Positions 1-6,510 of a DNA stretch of 9,003 nucleotides are shown here, one piece after another. The stretch is from Brevundimonas sp. UBA7635 (GTDB taxonomy: Bacteria; Pseudomonadota; Alphaproteobacteria; Caulobacterales; Caulobacteraceae), in contig DLIT01000054.1 of the NCBI GenBank assembly GCA_002483865.1, positions 1-9,003 of the forward strand, given 5' to 3'. Positions within the stretch are counted from its first letter, which is position 1. Each line of letters opens with the position of its first letter. The notes beneath the pieces are model-generated. The model saw only the letters and a list, made by a program, of their open reading frames with translations. It made no database searches and had not been told where the DNA came from. A program made the translations under genes and the position numbers.

Positions 1-302
1 CCCAGCGCCATGACGCCGAACAGGGTGAACAGGTGCAGCGGATAGACCCGGGCGACCCGAGCCCACAGGAAGGTCCTGTAGGCGAACCGCTTCTCGCCAA
101 AAGCGGCGAGATAGACGTGGCTCAGGATAAAGCCCGACAGGATGAAGAAGAGTTCGACCCCCAGATAGCCCTTGGTGGTCAGATGCGGGACAAAGCCTGC
201 ATCCAGATTGGGCCAGAAGGTATAGAGCGCGACCCAGAAGGCGGCAAAGAAGCGCAGGGCCGTCAGCGGGCGGATGTCAGCGGGTGTCTGGACCGGGTTC
301 AT
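1..302 (-). CDS. Acyltransferase-3 family membrane protein (partial, N-terminal 100 codons)
   Basis: Reading the minus strand from the ATG at 302 gives 100 codons that run off the window. Residues 11-24 contain RPLTALRFFAAFWV, residues 48-60 GVELFFILSGFIL, and residues 82-92 an R-x-x-R-V-Y-P-L-H-L-F stretch. These are the ordered hallmarks of the acyltransferase-3 (OafA/YrhL) family: integral inner-membrane enzymes of about 350-400 residues that move acyl groups onto lipopolysaccharide, exopolysaccharide or other periplasmic glycans. The substrate cannot be told from this fragment. Helix one normally ends in a conserved His just before an aromatic or hydrophobic pair; here the stretch reads ALYTFW, with Thr28 in that place. 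The start has no clear ribosome-binding site, and an in-frame GTG lies seven codons upstream at 323. The family call is secure; the activity and the exact start are not. Confidence 0.88.
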   Translation of the reverse strand, partial: MNPVQTPADIRPLTALRFFAAFWVALYTFWPNLDAGFVPHLTTKGYLGVELFFILSGFILSHVYLAAFGEKRFAYRTFLWARVARVYPLHLFTLFGVMAL

Positions 303-368
303 GCGGGCAATCTGGCATAGCACCGCTTTGGGAAAGATTAAGCGGCCGCCCGTCGTCGTAGCAAGTCC

Positions 369-399
369 GGTGCCACGGTTTCCTCAATGACGTGGTGCC
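369..399. other. Imperfect inverted repeat after the lipoprotein gene
   Basis: GGTGCCACG (369-377) and CGTGGTGCC (391-399) face each other across a 13-base spacer and touch the stop codon of the minus-strand lipoprotein gene. In a plus-strand RNA all nine positions pair, counting two G-U pairs. In the minus-strand RNA, which is the one made from the flanking gene, two mismatches interrupt the stem and no U-run follows. It is therefore only a weak candidate for a 3' end structure. The rest of the 96-base gap shows nothing recognisable. Confidence 0.25.
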
Positions 400-869
400 T
401 ACTCGACGCGGCCCGATTCCCCGGCCCTTTCCAGCGCCGTCAGGGCTGCGGCACAGCCGGTCAGTTGCGTTGAGCCCAGCTCAATCTCCGCGCTCAGCGG
501 ATAGATGCGATCGCTCATGCCATCGGAACAGTCGATGGGGGTCAGGGTAATCTTAAGGGGCATGCCCGCCTTGGTCTGGGTCGCCCAGACCGCACTGGCC
601 CCCTGCAGGGCCGGACCGGGATTATCGGCGACATGCTGCGTTTCGTCGGCGTTCAGATAGTTCAGGGTAGTGGGGCCGATATCCAGATGCCAGAAGGGCT
701 CGGTGCCCAGTACTCGCAAAGGCTCGTCCAGATTGACCCCGGCGAGGTCACGCGGCGGTTCTGGGGCCAGGGGCGCGGGGTCGCGCGCCTCACCACAGCC
801 CACTGCGACCGACAGGGCCAGGAAGGCCGAGGCCACGGGCGGCAGGTATTTTCGGGCAGCGAAGCTCAT
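399..869 (-). CDS. Small lipoprotein, COG3650-like, function unknown
   Basis: This is a 156-residue exported protein. A hydrophobic stretch (about residues 10-24) ends in SVAVGC, a somewhat irregular lipobox with Ala at -3, so Cys25 is the probable lipidated residue. A Pro/Ala-rich linker follows. The mature domain carries LGTEPFW (54-60) and, near the C-terminus, CSDGMSDRIYP (from Cys114) and LTGCA (Cys139). These are the recurring motifs of uncharacterised proteins grouped as COG3650, often annotated as membrane proteins or lipoproteins. Cys114 and Cys139 could form a disulfide. I chose the ATG at 869 because GAGGA (877-881) sits seven bases before it; the ATG at 875 is only one base from that site and would add two residues. 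The gene has its own 98-base upstream gap and looks monocistronic. The molecular role is unknown. Confidence 0.8.
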   Translation of the reverse strand: MSFAARKYLPPVASAFLALSVAVGCGEARDPAPLAPEPPRDLAGVNLDEPLRVLGTEPFWHLDIGPTTLNYLNADETQHVADNPGPALQGASAVWATQTKAGMPLKITLTPIDCSDGMSDRIYPLSAEIELGSTQLTGCAAALTALERAGESGRVE

Positions 870-941
870 GCGCATATCCTCAGGCTCACAGAGACCTAAG
901 GCCCCTTTCCTTGCAAAGGTTGCAGGCCCGATGTGCCGGCA

Positions 942-963
942 AAGCCTGGGGGGACCCAGGCTT
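942..963 (-). terminator. Probable terminator of the ydbH-ynbE-ydbL operon
   Basis: AAGCCTGGG (942-950) and CCCAGGCTT (955-963) form a perfect nine-pair, GC-rich stem with a four-base loop. It lies 10 bases past the ydbL stop. The minus-strand RNA continues with only one further U, giving a CUUU run at the end of the stem and then GCC. It is therefore a strong hairpin with a poor U-tract, a common form in high-GC alphaproteobacteria. It separates the operon from the downstream lipoprotein gene. Confidence 0.6.
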
Positions 964-973
964 CGCTTTCATC

Positions 974-1333
974 TCAGCGCTTTACCCACTGACCCGAGGC
1001 GTTCTTGTACCACTGGCCCGTGCTGATACGGGGCAGAAGCTGGGTCTCGAACATCCGGGCCCCGGCGACCTCGGCGGTGGTCCCGGCTTCGGACGCGCTG
1101 CGGGCATAGGCCTGACGGCGACCATTGTTGGTGGCGGTTACGGCAGCCTGGGTATCGCCGTCGACCGTAGTGCGGACGCCCAGATAGCCGTCAGCCTGTT
1201 CGCCAACCGTGCCCGCAGCCTTGGCCTGATCGACCAGGGCCTTCTGCGAGGCCGTCTGGGCCAGGGCGGCACCACCGGCAACGCCCAGGGCGACGACGGC
1301 AGCAACCGCGATGAAAAGCTTGCGATGGTTCAT
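974..1333 (-). CDS. ydbL: YdbL family periplasmic protein (DUF1318)
   Basis: This is a 119-residue secreted protein. A signal peptide with basic MNHRK, a long Ala/Val core and an ALA-Q cleavage point at about residue 25 leads into the DUF1318 domain. Visible family features are GTVGEQADGYLG (about 41-52), a polar helical middle with NNGRR (69-73), and the C-terminal GQWYKNASGQWVKR. In E. coli, YdbL is encoded with YdbH and YnbE and is proposed to act as a chaperone-like factor that keeps YnbE from uncontrolled multimerisation. The same job is inferred here from sequence and gene order. The ATG at 1333 has an excellent site, AAAGGGG, six bases upstream. The gene starts 20 bases after the ynbE stop and is followed by a strong hairpin, so it is the last gene of the operon. 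Confidence 0.9.
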   Translation of the reverse strand: MNHRKLFIAVAAVVALGVAGGAALAQTASQKALVDQAKAAGTVGEQADGYLGVRTTVDGDTQAAVTATNNGRRQAYARSASEAGTTAEVAGARMFETQLLPRISTGQWYKNASGQWVKR

Positions 1334-1353
1334 GTTCAGCCCCTTTCTAGTGG

Positions 1354-1539
1354 TCAGAACAGGTTTGGATTTTCGCGCAGGAGGTCCTGCAGTTCCTGGT
1401 CCAGCTTGATGCGAATATCGGCATCAAGCTTGGCATAGATCTGCAGGGGCTCACTGAACTTGATGTTTACGGTCGGCGCGCAGGCGGCAAGGCTGGCAGC
1501 GGCAAGGCCGAACAGAAGAAACTGTCGCTTGCGTATCAT
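1354..1539 (-). CDS. ynbE: YnbE-like outer-membrane lipoprotein
   Basis: This 61-residue lipoprotein matches the very small size of E. coli YnbE. MIRKRQ, a hydrophobic core and a perfect lipobox, SLAAC, make Cys20 the lipidated residue. The mature part is about 41 residues: a strand-forming section (TVNIKFSEPLQIYAKLDADI) and a charged helix with LDQELQDLLRENPNLF at the very end, resembling the acidic LF-ending tail of YnbE. In E. coli, YnbE pairs with the C-terminal end of YdbH to complete a hydrophobic groove reaching the outer membrane. I set the start at the ATG at 1539, which has GGAG eight bases upstream. An in-frame TTG at 1629 overlaps the ydbH stop but would add 30 residues that bury the signal peptide, so it is unlikely. 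It lies between ydbH and ydbL. Confidence 0.9.
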   Translation of the reverse strand: MIRKRQFLLFGLAAASLAACAPTVNIKFSEPLQIYAKLDADIRIKLDQELQDLLRENPNLF

Positions 1540-1625
1540 GGGCCGATCTCCGTAACGGTCTTGAGGTTCGAGGCTATCTAACGCGCCCTCGAGTGAACGG
1601 GTTCTGAACAACTGCAACGCCGATC

Positions 1626-4600
1626 TCAAGGGTTTTCCCCGCGTCGGATGTAGTCCATCAGGTCCGAGGCGATCTGGTTGGCATTCCAGGTCGTATCGAG
1701 CGTCAGGTCAATCGGCGTATCAGAGGGCAGATTCAGCTTCCTGTTCAGGAAGTCGCGGCGGATCAGCTCCATCAGGGTCAGGCGCAGCTGTTCGCGCTGG
1801 GGCGGATCGTGACGGCCGTGAATACGGAAGCGAATGCCCAGCCGGCCATTGTCCAGACTGTTCACATCGGCGGTCAGATCGCTGATCGCCAGGTCCTGAA
1901 GCGCCTGATAGGCCAGATCCTGCATGGTATTGGGTGCCAGGGCCTCCGGAGTTGCGCCACCCGCGTCCAGTTCATCAAACACTTCTGGTTCGATGGACAG
2001 GCGACCGGGGCGAATCGCCTTCAGGGTGCCGTGCTGGATGCGCCAGCCTTCCTGAGGGGTGAAGGTAAAGGGAAGGCGTCCTGAAACCACAGAATCCAGC
2101 GTGGCCCGGTCCTGCAGGTTGGCTGTCTTGAGCAGTTCGTTCAGCTGAATGCCATTGATGACAATGACCCCGTTCCACGGTGTGTCTGGGTTGAGCGGGA
2201 CATCGAAGGGCTCGATCGTGATCTGGCCTCCTGCGGCATCAACCGTGCCCCCCGCAAGTTTGACCCACTGATCCTGAAGCGCGAACTCGACGTTCAGATC
2301 TGTCAGGGGCACGACCGTCTCCAGGCGGTCAATGTGGACCTGCTGGTTGCTGGGCGTGGCAAGAGGATTCAGGCTATTGAAGTCCAGGATCCCCTTTAGG
2401 CCCTGGACCTTGCCTGCCGGACTGACGAAGTCGAGGCCCGGGATGGCCAGCTGACCCGAGCTGGCGGTAGTCTGGTCGTTCCAGACAAACTGTCCCTGGA
2501 ACCGGGCCGCGCCTTCGACCGGCGACTGGATGATCTGGGCCGCCAGCGGGCTGAGATCTGCCGGTTGAAGACCGAGCTGGGTGAAGAGCAGCTCTGGTGT
2601 TTCGATGTCCAACTGGCCCTGACCGCTGGGGCCATCATGCACCAGCCGCAACTGGCCGACCGCTGTGCCTGTACGGCTCAGGTCAAGTTGTCCTTTCCAC
2701 TGGTTGGCGGCCAGGGTGACCGATCCTGTGGCATCCAGGGTACGGAAGCGCGCCGGATCGCTGATGTCATGCAGGCTCAGTTTGTGAATGTCGGTATTGA
2801 GACTGACGCCGGAGCCCCGGGCGTCGAACCGCAGCCGGCCCTGGCCGTCGCGCAGTTCGCCGGCCACTGATGGCGCATTGGCCCGCACGGCATCCAGTCG
2901 GGTGTCCAGACGGGTCTGGCCGTTCTGGATCACCAGCAGTGGTGTCTCCGTGGGGCAGAGATTTCCGGACACATCCGTCAGGTCGTTGCTGCCGAAGTCC
3001 AGGGTCCTGATGCTGAGCGGCAGGCATTCAGCCGGGCGGAAGGTCGTCGTCCCGCCCGCCATCCTCAGCGTGCCGCGAGTCGTCAGGGACAGGCCGCGCG
3101 CCGGGCCCAGGTCCATCTGGGTCTGGCCTTCTATCTCGGCTTCGAGGCCGTCGGTCACCTGGCTCCAGCGGCTGATGGCGATTTCGGCCTGGGGAAGGCC
3201 GCCGCCCGGCTGACTGGTGATCCGGAGGGCGCCGGTGGCGGGCCGGTTGGCCTGAAGTGCCATCAGGGGATGCTGGCCAGCCGCCAGAATAAGACTGCCG
3301 CCATTGGCCGGGGTGATCTCGACCGCGCGGTTGAGGTTCAGCTCCGTTCCCGCATTGCTGGATCGCAAGGATATGGCCGGCGCATCGACGGCAAAGCGGC
3401 TCATGGACTGTTTCAGGGCCGCGATTTCGGGCAGGTCGTCTGCCCGTGCCGGGCCAAGACCCCGATAGCTCCCCTCGGTCGACCTGAGCGCGCCGTCCAG
3501 CCTGAAGCGCGTAACACCGTCGCGCACCAGATCCAGCCGCATCTGCCCGCTCAGCTGGCGCAGGTCCAGGTCGCCGGAGCGCAGGCGATCGGTCCTGACC
3601 CGGACCGGTCCCTCCACCTCAAGCGCCTGGCCGTAGCCTCCAGCCGACACCGACCCGGCGGTCAGTCTGACGCCGGTCAGGTGCTGGCCGTCGGTCTGAA
3701 TTTGTTGTGCCGCAATATCGGTTGGGCCAATCAGCTGCCAGCGCACCGGCTGTTCAGCCTCACGCGACAGGGTTAACTGGCTGCTGCGGGTGGTCAGGGT
3801 GACGCCAGCGGCGCGCGTGCTGCCTGACCGGGCCCCATCGGCGGTGGCAGTGGCGCTGGTCTGACCGGTAAAGGTGAAGGTGTCGATCCAGCCCTTCAAC
3901 TCGCCCTTGATGTCCAGGTTCAGGTCAAGGTCGTCCACAAGGGTGCTGCCCTGGGCAATCTGGTTGCTGCTGATCTTGCCGGTCAGAGCGACGGGGCCTC
4001 GGCTTTGCCTTGTTTGCGCATCTGGATAGGGCAGGGTGCCCGACAGTGTTAGTTGCGTGCCCTGACTGTCCAGACCAGCGTGAGCCAGCCGTCCGGCGCT
4101 GCCCGAAAGGTCCAGGCTGACGATATCGCCGCGCGTTTGGAGGTTCACCTCGGCGGTGACCGCTTCGCCCAGGGTCTGGCCGCTCTTGAGCGAGGTCCGG
4201 GGCAGCTGAGCCTTGAGCGCGATCAGGCGGCTGTTGTCGATCCGCGCATCAGCCATCAGGCGCACGGGGCCATAATCAGTATCAACCAGGGCCTGGCCAC
4301 GCTCGATCAGGACCAGGGGCGCGCGACTGTCAGGCCGGGGCGGGCGAGCGGTAAATTCCTCGATCAGCGGATCAAGCGCGCCCAGCGACAGCATGCCCTG
4401 TTTCCAGCTGGCCCGTGCCAGGGGGCGCACCAGCCGAATGCGGCTGGGGGTCACGCTCAACCCGGCCTCGGACCAGGGCATGCCCAACTGGTAATCCACT
4501 TCCACCCGGTCAACGCGTACCTGGGGGTCGTTCGGATCGCCAATGGTGATCTTGCCGACAAAGCCGTTCAGCTCAAGGCGTTCGACCTCGACATCAGCAT

Positions 4601-4790
4601 CGATGCCGCGTCTGTCCAGCCATCCGACCAGGATTTCACGCGCCGCCAGGCGACGGTTCAGATAGAGCGCGACCAAGGCTAGGGCCAGGATAAGAAGGCC
4701 GACCAGGGCGATCATAAGCACCCGGCGGGCCAAGGAGGCGCGGGGCTTGCGGTCGGGAGACGGTTCAGCGGTTTCGTTTGTCGCGGTCAA
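1626..4790 (-). CDS. ydbH: YdbH-like AsmA-family inter-membrane lipid bridge protein
   Basis: This 1054-residue protein has a short basic cytoplasmic tail, one membrane helix (about 24-44, VLMIALVGLLILALALVALY) and then about 1000 periplasmic residues of repeated short beta strands. The section after the helix (about 50-100: GWLDRRGID, then VEVERLELNGFVGKITIGDP) is typical of AsmA-like N-termini. The C-terminal third fits the DctA-YdbH domain and ends in LDTTWNANQIASDLMDYIRRGENP. AsmA-like proteins form long hydrophobic grooves. In E. coli, YdbH works redundantly with TamB and YhdP in carrying phospholipid to the outer membrane, together with YnbE. The older 'dicarboxylate transport' label is not supported by the architecture. 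It appears longer than E. coli YdbH, which I recall as about 880 residues. The start is uncertain: 4790 is a TTG with no visible ribosome-binding site, no ATG or GTG lies further upstream in frame before a stop, and the next ATG (4715) falls at the start of the membrane helix. Confidence 0.9.
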   Translation of the reverse strand: MTATNETAEPSPDRKPRASLARRVLMIALVGLLILALALVALYLNRRLAAREILVGWLDRRGIDADVEVERLELNGFVGKITIGDPNDPQVRVDRVEVDYQLGMPWSEAGLSVTPSRIRLVRPLARASWKQGMLSLGALDPLIEEFTARPPRPDSRAPLVLIERGQALVDTDYGPVRLMADARIDNSRLIALKAQLPRTSLKSGQTLGEAVTAEVNLQTRGDIVSLDLSGSAGRLAHAGLDSQGTQLTLSGTLPYPDAQTRQSRGPVALTGKISSNQIAQGSTLVDDLDLNLDIKGELKGWIDTFTFTGQTSATATADGARSGSTRAAGVTLTTRSSQLTLSREAEQPVRWQLIGPTDIAAQQIQTDGQHLTGVRLTAGSVSAGGYGQALEVEGPVRVRTDRLRSGDLDLRQLSGQMRLDLVRDGVTRFRLDGALRSTEGSYRGLGPARADDLPEIAALKQSMSRFAVDAPAISLRSSNAGTELNLNRAVEITPANGGSLILAAGQHPLMALQANRPATGALRITSQPGGGLPQAEIAISRWSQVTDGLEAEIEGQTQMDLGPARGLSLTTRGTLRMAGGTTTFRPAECLPLSIRTLDFGSNDLTDVSGNLCPTETPLLVIQNGQTRLDTRLDAVRANAPSVAGELRDGQGRLRFDARGSGVSLNTDIHKLSLHDISDPARFRTLDATGSVTLAANQWKGQLDLSRTGTAVGQLRLVHDGPSGQGQLDIETPELLFTQLGLQPADLSPLAAQIIQSPVEGAARFQGQFVWNDQTTASSGQLAIPGLDFVSPAGKVQGLKGILDFNSLNPLATPSNQQVHIDRLETVVPLTDLNVEFALQDQWVKLAGGTVDAAGGQITIEPFDVPLNPDTPWNGVIVINGIQLNELLKTANLQDRATLDSVVSGRLPFTFTPQEGWRIQHGTLKAIRPGRLSIEPEVFDELDAGGATPEALAPNTMQDLAYQALQDLAISDLTADVNSLDNGRLGIRFRIHGRHDPPQREQLRLTLMELIRRDFLNRKLNLPSDTPIDLTLDTTWNANQIASDLMDYIRRGENP

Positions 4791-4915
4791 GTGGGCAGGA
4801 CGTTCAATTGCGGGCCGCGTAACAACGCCACAGTTTTGGTCTAAAGGACAGTTGTGTCTGATCGATCACGCGGCCGTGGCTTTCAGGTTACTCAAGTCTA
4901 GTCTGCCATGGCCAA

Positions 4916-4940
4916 GGTTAAAATTCATAAGGAATTAACC
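4916..4940. promoter_or_regulatory. GGTTAA/TTAACC imperfect palindrome, possible operator
   Basis: GGTTAA (4916-4921) and TTAACC (4935-4940) are perfect six-base inverted arms 19 bases apart centre to centre. Inside them TTC (4924-4926) and GAA (4932-4934) extend the symmetry with a two-base offset. The element lies between the divergent ydbH and M23 peptidase genes, about 125 bases from one start and 135-180 from the other. TTAACC resembles the CtrA half-site of Caulobacterales, but the TTAA-N7-TTAA spacing of a full CtrA box is absent. A related TTAAACCAT occurs at 4979-4987. That it binds a regulator is inference. Confidence 0.35.
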
Positions 4941-5040
4941 GAATAACGCTGCAATAGATTCAGCCACCCATGACCATGTTAAACCATTGTAACCTTCTGG
5001 CTTCCCAAGCTTGAAACTAGGGGTTATGGTGGAGGCTTCG

Positions 5041-5071
5041 TTGCACAGTCCGTTTGCGGCGAGTCCATAAT
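5041..5071 (+). promoter_or_regulatory. Possible promoter of the M23 peptidase gene, with a GANTC site
   Basis: TTGCAC (5041-5046) and CATAAT (5066-5071) resemble -35 and -10 boxes separated by 19 bases, somewhat long. GAGTC (5061-5065), a CcrM-type methylation site, lies directly against the -10 box; another, GATTC, is at 4957-4961. Transcription would begin near 5078, just past the ATG at 5076, which supports a downstream translation start. The -35 match is weak, so this is tentative. I found no convincing promoter for ydbH in the same gap. Confidence 0.3.
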
Positions 5072-5117
5072 TCGAATGGTTAGGCGCCGCATTGGCGTCG
5101 TCGATTGCCGGGGACCG

Positions 5118-6470
5118 ATGGCTCAGTTCGATCCGCGCCGCCAGCCCATGCGGCTTGCGCCGCATCTCCTGACGACCGCTGCTGCTGTGACCCTTGCGAT
5201 CATGGCAGGACGCTCTTTTGAACCCGCGCAGGCCTCCGAAGTTCCGTCGTTGACGTCTGAAGAGTTCGCCTATCTGGAATCCCAGGCCTATGCCGTGGCG
5301 GGTGCGCCGGCGGGACTGACCGCTCCCGAAGCTATCGCCGTCCAGATTCGTCGTGGTGAAACCCTCGAGCAGGCTGTGCGCCGCACCGGCGTCGGTGCCG
5401 AAGAGGCCAGCGCCGTGGCTGCCACGATCGCCAGCGCTATCGATCCCAAGGACATGCGCGCGGGCCTTAAGTTCGAAACTGCGGTCTCCAAGCCGCGCGG
5501 CGGCATGGGTGATGCCCGCCTGATCGGCCTGACCATGCGCACCGGACCGGCCAGCCAACTGACCGTGTCGCGCAGCTTTGACGGAGCCCTGCGTCTGCGC
5601 GCCCTCGACGAGAAGGTGTCGCAGGAAACCGTCGTCGCCCGCGACAAGGTCCAGCGCTCGCTGTCGGCGACCGCCCGGGAGCTGGGGGCTACCTCGGCCG
5701 TGGTTCGTCGTGCCAGCCAGCTGTTCGCCCACAAGTTCGACATGCAGCGCGACGTGCGCGCATCGGACGAGTTCACCCTGGTCTTCGACCGCAAGGTTAC
5801 CGAGGCGGGCCGCACGGTGGAAACCGGCGACCTGCTCTATGCCGAGCTCAAGGGTCACGCCTTCTACCGCTTCCAGCGCTCCGGTGCGAAGGCAGCGGAA
5901 TATTTTGACGCCAGCGGCAAGAATACCCGCACCGCCATGATGCGTACACCGCTTCAGAGCTTCCGCCGCGTCAGTTCCAACTACGGTTTCCGCACCCACC
6001 CGATCTCGGGGTATCGCAAGATGCACCAGGGTATGGACTTTGCAGCCGGTACGGGCACGCCGATCGTCGCTCCGGCTGATGGCGTTGTGGTCGAGGCTCG
6101 TCGCTGGGGCGGTTACGGCAACTGGCTACGCGTGCGCCACTCTAACGGTCTGGAAAGCGGCTACGGTCACCTGTCGCGCTATGCTTCGGGCATCCGCGCG
6201 GGCCAGCGTGTCAGGCAGGGTCAGGTGATCGCCTATGTCGGTTCCACGGGGGCGTCGACCGGTCCGCACCTGCACTACGAGATCTGGCGTAATGGCCGCC
6301 GCGTCAATCCGGCTGGCATCAAGACCGAGGAAGGCACCATCCTCAGCGGTTCGGAGCTGGCGGCCTTCAAGGCTGAAAAGGCGCGCATCGATCGCATCAT
6401 TGCCGCTGGTGGTCAAAGCCGCCCGGTGATGCAGCAGGCGTCGGTGTCAGGCCTGCGTTCGGCTGGCTAA
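5118..6470 (+). CDS. M23 (LytM-type) peptidoglycan endopeptidase, MepM-like
   Basis: This 450-residue exported zinc metallopeptidase (numbering from the Met at 5118) would cleave peptide cross-links of peptidoglycan in the periplasm. A signal peptide or anchor (about 11-39, ending PAQA-SEV) is followed by a LysM/OapA-like section (about 72-104, with IRRGETLEQAVRRTGV). Next comes a Csd3-N2-like domain (about 171-261, with RASDEFTLVFDRK and FYRFQ), and then the M23 domain (about 280-400). All expected zinc and catalytic residues are present: His303 and Asp307 in HQGMD, His351 in YGHLSRY, and His384 and His386 in GPHLHYE. It is therefore probably an active enzyme rather than a LytM activator. 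A short Ala-rich tail follows. The start is uncertain. The ATG at 5118 has GGGGA three bases upstream; an in-frame ATG at 5076 adds 14 residues using AGG and GGA codons with no ribosome site; the ATG at 5148 gives the most compact signal peptide. It is divergent from ydbH. Confidence 0.92.
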   Translation: MAQFDPRRQPMRLAPHLLTTAAAVTLAIMAGRSFEPAQASEVPSLTSEEFAYLESQAYAVAGAPAGLTAPEAIAVQIRRGETLEQAVRRTGVGAEEASAVAATIASAIDPKDMRAGLKFETAVSKPRGGMGDARLIGLTMRTGPASQLTVSRSFDGALRLRALDEKVSQETVVARDKVQRSLSATARELGATSAVVRRASQLFAHKFDMQRDVRASDEFTLVFDRKVTEAGRTVETGDLLYAELKGHAFYRFQRSGAKAAEYFDASGKNTRTAMMRTPLQSFRRVSSNYGFRTHPISGYRKMHQGMDFAAGTGTPIVAPADGVVVEARRWGGYGNWLRVRHSNGLESGYGHLSRYASGIRAGQRVRQGQVIAYVGSTGASTGPHLHYEIWRNGRRVNPAGIKTEEGTILSGSELAAFKAEKARIDRIIAAGGQSRPVMQQASVSGLRSAG

Positions 6471-6498
6471 TTATCTTAGGAAGCAGCGCCAGGCCTGA
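6447..6498. other. Inverted repeat at the convergent gene ends
   Basis: TCAGGCCTG (6447-6455), in the last codons of the M23 gene, and CAGGCCTGA (6490-6498), in the gap before the ABC ATPase stop, are nine-base perfect inverted arms around a 34-base loop. Each arm is nearly self-palindromic (CAGGCCTG). No T-run follows on either strand. It may serve as a weak two-way 3' end structure for the convergent genes. Nothing else is visible in the 40-base gap. Confidence 0.25.
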
Positions 6499-6510
6499 TA
6501 GCCCCTTGTC

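Noticed and set aside
911..1438. Plus-strand open frame of 175 codons over ydbL and ynbE
   Set aside because: It is opposite two short genes that each have signal peptides, ribosome sites and family motifs; its own translation shows none.
1540..1629. TTG-started extension of ynbE overlapping the ydbH stop
   Set aside because: It would place 30 residues before a clean lipoprotein signal peptide and lacks a ribosome site, while the ATG at 1539 has GGAG at good spacing.
4053..4682. Plus-strand open frame of 209 codons inside ydbH, with smaller ones at 3270-3776 and 2565-2870
   Set aside because: All lie within the YdbH coding region, have Gln/Arg/Ala-rich translations without motifs, and are expected shadows.
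4979..4993. Possible full CtrA box
   Set aside because: TTAA followed by seven bases leads to TAAC rather than TTAA, so the second half-site does not fit. I kept it only as a near half-site.
4935..6026. Long open frame (363 codons) on the minus strand opposite the M23 gene
   Set aside because: It mirrors a clear M23 metallopeptidase with all catalytic residues, and its translation is low-complexity (Gly/Ala/His/Arg-rich) with no recognisable domain. High GC content keeps antisense frames open.
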